Source: UBA3537 sp045561735 (GTDB taxonomy: Bacteria > Bacteroidota > Bacteroidia > Flavobacteriales > Flavobacteriaceae). From it: a stretch of DNA of 45,747 bases. The position numbers and the translations under genes were made by a program. Of this stretch, positions 42,183-45,747 are shown one piece after another. The DNA is taken from NCBI GenBank assembly GCA_045561735.1, contig JBJKXC010000014.1, positions 1 through 45,747 on the forward strand, read 5' to 3'. How positions within the stretch are numbered: the stretch's first letter is position 1; each line of letters begins with the position of its first letter. Below the pieces are notes generated by a model. It saw nothing but the letters and a program-made list of their open reading frames with translations. It made no database searches and was not told the origin of the DNA.

Positions 42183-42644
42183 TCAGGATTTAAAGTTTTT
42201 CCTTATGCGATCTAAATTCCGTTTGTTTTCACGTTCTTTTATGGCTTCGCGTTTGTCAAATAATTTCTTTCCTTTTGCCAAGGCAATCTTAAGCTTTGCA
42301 AAGCCTTTTTCATTGATAAAAAGTTTTGTGGGGATGATGGTAAGTCCTGTGTTTTTAACTTCTTTCTCTAGTTTACGCAACTCTTTTTTATTCAATAAAA
42401 GTTTACGTTCGGCCTTGGGTCTATGGTTGAAATGATTACCATGGTCGTATTGTTGAACCGTCATATTGATTACTAAAAGTTCACCGGAGTCGTTAAATTC
42501 ACAAAAACTCTCAGCAATGGAAGCCTTACTGGCACGGATGGATTTGATTTCTGTTCCAGTTAAAACAATACCAGCCGTGTACGTATCCAAAAGATCGTAG
42601 GAAAAGCGTGCTTTTTTGTTAACAATATTAATCGATTTTTTCAT
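42183..42644 (-). CDS. smpB: SsrA-binding protein SmpB
   Basis: SmpB binds tmRNA and brings it to stalled ribosomes for trans-translation. The 153-residue length is normal. NKKARFSYDLLDTYTAGIVLTGTEIKSIR (about 9-37) is the OB-fold signature, followed by AESFCEFNDSGELLVINM, GNHFNHRPKAERKLLLNKKEL, and the basic C-terminal tail KGKKLFDKREAIKERE which folds into the decoding centre. The tmRNA gene (ssrA) is not in this window. A TAATTTTG box on the minus strand (42652-42659) lies 7 bases upstream. Confidence 0.96.
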   Translation of the reverse strand: MKKSINIVNKKARFSYDLLDTYTAGIVLTGTEIKSIRASKASIAESFCEFNDSGELLVINMTVQQYDHGNHFNHRPKAERKLLLNKKELRKLEKEVKNTGLTIIPTKLFINEKGFAKLKIALAKGKKLFDKREAIKERENKRNLDRIRKNFKS

Positions 42645-42651
42645 TTAACCT

Positions 42652-42659
42652 CAAAATTA
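42652..42659 (-). promoter_or_regulatory. Probable -7 box for smpB
   Basis: TAATTTTG on the minus strand, 7 bases before the smpB ATG, another close spacing. No TTG lies at 17-23 bp (nearest are 10 and 26). Confidence 0.38.
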
Positions 42660-42786
42660 ATCAAATATTCAATGTGTTAAGCATTCAAAAGGCTATAATT
42701 TTTATAAGTGACTTTTCCATTTGCCTCTTTGATATTCAATAGAATCTTCATTAAAATTGTATATATTTAGGAATAAGTATATACAC

Positions 42787-43170
42787 ATGGGATTATTTGA
42801 TACTTTTTTTAGAGATGAGAAGAATGTTTGGCCAGGGCCTAAACTTGAAGACATAAAGCAGTTTGATATATTGATGATCAACTCATTCTCTACGCCTCAA
42901 CTTATTTTCAAACATTCCACCCGCTGCAGTATCAGCCGTTTTGTTTTGAATGCATTTATTGCTAATTATTGTTACTCAACCAATGACTTTGAGGCTTGGT
43001 ATTTAGACTTGCTTGCATATCGGTCTATTTCCAATGTTATTGCACAGCGTCTAGATGTTGTGCATGAATCTCCGCAACTTATTGTTATAAAAAATGGGAA
43101 GACACTCGAAAGCGCTTCCCACGAAAACATCAATAATCTTTTGCTGAGTGAGTTTTTAGATTTGAGTTAG
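42787..43170 (+). CDS. ytxJ: Bacillithiol system redox-active protein YtxJ
   Basis: This is a 127-residue thioredoxin-fold protein from the ATG at 42787 (MGLFDTFF); the longer frame starts at a TTG at 42757. The active-site segment LIFKHSTRCSISRFVL has a single cysteine in the TRCSIS context, the pattern of YtxJ (DUF2847), which is proposed to remove bacillithiol from proteins (a bacilliredoxin). DVVHESPQLIVIKNGK supplies the cis-proline strand typical of thioredoxin folds. The presence implies bacillithiol in this organism, though no bsh gene is seen here. No perfect promoter box is found in the 142 bases upstream. Confidence 0.85.
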   Translation: MGLFDTFFRDEKNVWPGPKLEDIKQFDILMINSFSTPQLIFKHSTRCSISRFVLNAFIANYCYSTNDFEAWYLDLLAYRSISNVIAQRLDVVHESPQLIVIKNGKTLESASHENINNLLLSEFLDLS

Positions 43171-43188
43171 AGTTAATGTAGTAAATAT

Positions 43189-43629
43189 TTATGAAATAAT
43201 TTTTCGATGGTTGGTTATTGATACATAATTTTTTTTTGGTCCCACAACCTTATGTTTAATTTGAAAGGTGCCATTCGCTTTAAAAACATATTCAGAATCA
43301 TAAAAATCGTCTCCACAATGGTGCGTCGCTTTTCCGGTAATATTTTCTTCTGTTATTTTTAATTCAATCCCTTGAAAAAGTATTTTAGGGGTTTCAAAAA
43401 AATATATTTCTAAATTCTTTTCTGTGGCATTAAAGTAATATTTTCTTTTGGCCGTTAAGACAGTGCCGTCTACTAATTTTAAGGTTCCAAGTTCCGAATA
43501 TTCCAATCCGTACAATTTATTTTTAATAAAATTTACAGTACCAATTCCTGAGTTTCCATTGTCAAACTCCCGATCGTAAGTCCAGGCTCCAACAAGGAAT
43601 TCCAGAATTGAAAATTGAAAATTCACCAT
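43189..43629 (-). CDS. DUF6314 family protein
   Basis: This is a 146-residue protein without signal peptide, predicted as a small beta barrel from alternating strands. The features match DUF6314: FLVGAWTYDREFDNGNSGIGTVNF near the start, LYGLEYSELGTLKL, KRKYYFNATEKNLEIYFFE in the middle, and THHCGDDFYDSEYVF with IKHKVVGPKKNYVSITNHR at the end. The conserved His-Cys and GPKK residues line up with the family as I recall it. The calycin-like or lipocalin-like fold suggests small-ligand binding, but no function is established. It is convergent with ytxJ with an 18 bp gap. Confidence 0.7.
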   Translation of the reverse strand: MVNFQFSILEFLVGAWTYDREFDNGNSGIGTVNFIKNKLYGLEYSELGTLKLVDGTVLTAKRKYYFNATEKNLEIYFFETPKILFQGIELKITEENITGKATHHCGDDFYDSEYVFKANGTFQIKHKVVGPKKNYVSITNHRKIIS

Positions 43630-43700
43630 TTGATTAGTTCTCTTAGTCAGGTTATATAAATTTTAAAATCAAAATTAATAATTCAGAATTAAATGACTGA

Positions 43701-43748
43701 AATATTTGGAAATATTGAATGGATTATTCAAATTTGATGAGCTCATCA
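43701..43748. promoter_or_regulatory. Two palindromes upstream of hutH, candidate operators
   Basis: TGATGAGCTCATCA (43735-43748) is a perfect 14 bp palindrome ending 10 bases before the hutH ATG. AATATTT and AAATATT (43701-43707 and 43710-43716) form a second inverted repeat about 45 bases before it. Both lie where a repressor or activator site would be expected. No TAnnTTTG box is seen in this 129 bp gap. Confidence 0.4.
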
Positions 43749-43758
43749 GTTCATTTTT

Positions 43759-45261
43759 ATGATTAATATATCCAATAAGCCATTTGATCTAAAATCCCTC
43801 AACGATTTGATTTTAAATCAAACCCCTATTAAACTTGCTGATGACGTCATATTGAAAATTAAATCGTGTCGTTCCTATTTAGATTCTAAAATTGGTAGTT
43901 CAGAAGCTGAAATCTATGGTATCAACACTGGTTTTGGTGCTTTGCATAATGTAAAAATAACAGCTTCCAATTTAATTCAACTACAAGAAAATTTGGTGCG
44001 ATCACATGCTTGTGGTGCAGGCGCTTTTGTGCCAAAACCCATCATAAAACTCATGTTGCTTTTAAAGATTAAAGCCCTTTGTTATGGACACAGCGGTATT
44101 AAGTTGAAGACTGTTCAGCGTTTGGTAGATTTTTACAATTATGATATTCTTCCAGTTGTTTACACTCAAGGTTCCCTAGGGGCTTCAGGTGATTTAGCTC
44201 CCTTAGCACACATTGCGCTTGCAATAATTGGTGAAGGAGAAGTTTGGTATGAGGGTAGGCAGCAAGCCACTTCTAAGGTTTTTAAAGAAAAGGGCTGGTC
44301 ACCAATATTATTACAATCTAAAGAAGGCTTGGCTTTACTAAATGGTACTCAATTTATGTCTGCTTACGCGCTACATTGCTTGCTTAGCTCTTATAAGATA
44401 TCTTATTTATCAGACCTCATATCAGCTTTGTCACTGGAAGCCTTTAATGGTCGCTTGGAGCCTTTTGACCAATTAGTTCATTCAGTTAGAGCTCATAAAG
44501 GTCAAGTTGATACAGCAGATAGAATTTCTAAGTTTTTAGATGGTAGTATATTAATGCGTAAAAAAAAGAGCCATGTTCAAGACCCTTATTCTTTTCGTTG
44601 TATTCCTCAAGTACACGGTGCCACAAAGGACACCCTTGAATTTGTTCAGAAAACAGTTTTAAAAGAAATTAATTCTGTCACGGATAATCCCAATATATTT
44701 GTTGAAGAAGATGTTATTATTTCAGGGGGGAACTTTCATGGTCAACCCTTGGCTTTAGCCTTGGATTATTTAAAAATCGCGATGGCAGAACTTGGCAGTA
44801 TTTCTGAAAGACGCACCTTTCAATTGATTTCTGGTCAACGTAGTTTACCTTCTTTTTTAGTTGATAAACCCGGTTTAAATTCAGGCCTCATGATTCTTCA
44901 ATACACTGCGGCCAGTATTGTAAGTGCTAATAAACAATTGGCTACTCCTGCAAGTGTAGATTCCATTGTGTCATCAAATGGTCAAGAAGATCACGTCAGT
45001 ATGGGTGCCAATGCAGCAATCCAAGCTATACAAATTGTAGAAAATGTAGAACAAATTTTAGCTATTGAACTGATAAATGCTTCTCAAGCTTTGTTTTTCA
45101 GATCCCATAAAACTTCACCTTTTTTAGAAAAGTTTATATCTGCTTTTAGGGAAGCAGTACCGAAAGTCACTAAGGATCGGATTTTTCATAAGGATTTTCA
45201 AAAAGCACTTGAATTTTTAAAGTCTTTGACGCTTGAAAATGAATTATTCTTAGAAGATTAA
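43759..45261 (+). CDS. hutH: Histidine ammonia-lyase
   Basis: HutH deaminates histidine to urocanate, the first step of histidine breakdown. The 500-residue protein has the MIO-forming triad Ala142-Ser143-Gly144 in GSLGASGDLAPLAH, the catalytic Tyr53 in YGINTGFG, and the conserved QDPYSFRCIPQVHGATKD, TDNPNIF and GGNFHGQPLALALD segments. These support a lyase acting on histidine; tyrosine ammonia-lyases share the fold, but a His in the selectivity loop (RSHACGAG) favours HutH. No other hut gene is within the window. Two palindromes precede it. The gene downstream is convergent with a 35 bp gap. Confidence 0.93.
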   Translation: MINISNKPFDLKSLNDLILNQTPIKLADDVILKIKSCRSYLDSKIGSSEAEIYGINTGFGALHNVKITASNLIQLQENLVRSHACGAGAFVPKPIIKLMLLLKIKALCYGHSGIKLKTVQRLVDFYNYDILPVVYTQGSLGASGDLAPLAHIALAIIGEGEVWYEGRQQATSKVFKEKGWSPILLQSKEGLALLNGTQFMSAYALHCLLSSYKISYLSDLISALSLEAFNGRLEPFDQLVHSVRAHKGQVDTADRISKFLDGSILMRKKKSHVQDPYSFRCIPQVHGATKDTLEFVQKTVLKEINSVTDNPNIFVEEDVIISGGNFHGQPLALALDYLKIAMAELGSISERRTFQLISGQRSLPSFLVDKPGLNSGLMILQYTAASIVSANKQLATPASVDSIVSSNGQEDHVSMGANAAIQAIQIVENVEQILAIELINASQALFFRSHKTSPFLEKFISAFREAVPKVTKDRIFHKDFQKALEFLKSLTLENELFLED

Positions 45262-45296
45262 ACTTAATGATATGCGGTAAAAAAAGGAATAAAATC

Positions 45297-45747
45297 TCAA
45301 CTTTCTTCTTTTGGTTTGCTGTTCGCACTTTTAATTGAAATACTCAAAGACTCGCCTTCTTTTTTTAAATCCATTGTAATCAGATCTCCTTCTTGAATGT
45401 TGGATTTAATGATTTCTTCCGCAATGGCATCTTCAACATATTTTTGAAGCGCTCTCTTAAGAGGTCTTGCACCGTATTGCTTATCAAATCCTTTTTCAGA
45501 AATGAAGTTTTTTGCTTTCTTACTGAGTTTTAATTTGTAACCAATTTCAGATATTCGCTCGAGTAACTTTGCCAATTCAATGTCAATTATCTTGTCGATG
45601 TGCACTTTTTCTAAATTATTAAATACTACCACGTCATCGATTCGGTTTAAAAATTCTGGGGCAAAGGTTTTTTTGAGTGCATTCTCAATTACAGCTCTTG
45701 CATTGGAGCTTTCTTGTTCTATTTGGGCCGATGTCCCAAAGCCTACG
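45297..45747 (-). CDS. ATP-dependent Clp protease ATPase subunit, C-terminus (5' part outside window)
   Basis: This is the last ~150 residues of a ClpC/ClpB-type AAA+ unfoldase; the open frame continues past the window edge. Visible are VGFGTSAQIEQESSNARAVI, the conserved KKTFAPEFLNRIDDVVVFNNL (end of the D2 large domain, with the arginine-finger region) and the D2 small domain with the sensor-2 motif GFDKQYGARPLKRALQKYVEDAIAEEI. The C-terminal extension is Glu/Lys/Ser-rich. No FG-loop or Walker motif is visible because they lie upstream. The NRIDD and GARPLKRAL pattern with a tail favours ClpC over ClpB, but this is not certain. Confidence 0.88.
   Translation of the reverse strand, partial: VGFGTSAQIEQESSNARAVIENALKKTFAPEFLNRIDDVVVFNNLEKVHIDKIIDIELAKLLERISEIGYKLKLSKKAKNFISEKGFDKQYGARPLKRALQKYVEDAIAEEIIKSNIQEGDLITMDLKKEGESLSISIKSANSKPKEES

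Overview
This 45.7 kb window is a chromosomal stretch of an AT-rich member of the Bacteroidota, almost certainly family Flavobacteriaceae. The reasons are protein content (monomeric NADP isocitrate dehydrogenase, a DUF4249/TonB-receptor pair, DUF5686, DUF4835/PorD-like, DUF6095, DUF6913, bacillithiol YtxJ and the Bacteroidota-type RpoZ), many TAnnTTTG promoter boxes, and few recognisable Shine-Dalgarno sites. It is mostly dense housekeeping sequence. I see no prophage, insertion sequence, CRISPR array, tRNA gene or defence island, and no gap between genes exceeds 300 bases.

Layout. 1-655: 3' end of a 23S rRNA, 5S rRNA and a strong terminator. 749-10199, minus strand: DUF6095-murQ, a TonB-dependent receptor with its DUF4249 lipoprotein, icd, rplS, trmD and an HtrA/DegP protease. 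10319-12898, plus: dapF, mltG and a lysozyme-fold protein (lysine and cell-wall theme). 12895-15494, minus: dnaA, a low-molecular-weight phosphatase and an RsmI-like methyltransferase. 15673-20344: thioesterase, ribD (minus), prmC, ligA. 20341-22007, minus: a two-gene, split 5'-nucleotidase. 22039-29293, plus: DUF6913-dapA, then bamD-rpoZ-coaBC-DUF4835-recN, then fabI. 29396-33634, plus: glycosyltransferase, YbbR protein, coaE, histidine kinase, response regulator. 33624-38931, minus: an oxidoreductase, a dehydrogenase remnant, DUF1015, YggS, an exonuclease/GIY-YIG fusion and miaA. 39077-45747: pcm, DUF5686-smpB (minus), ytxJ, DUF6314 (minus), hutH, and the C-terminus of a Clp ATPase running off the window.

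No wholly new multi-gene system is visible. The points most worth checking are signs of gene erosion and unusual expression. miaA appears frameshifted in an A9 run, with about 30 conserved-looking codons left downstream. A 23-codon scrap of a 3-hydroxyacyl-CoA dehydrogenase lies between the oxidoreductase and DUF1015. The exonuclease/GIY-YIG gene has no ATG, GTG or TTG upstream of its first catalytic motif and probably starts at ATT. The histidine kinase has lost nearly all of its periplasmic sensor. Several promoter boxes lie only 3-8 bases before start codons, suggesting leaderless mRNAs. Three convergent gene pairs overlap by exactly their stop codons.

All calls come from reading the sequence and recalled family knowledge; no database search was run.
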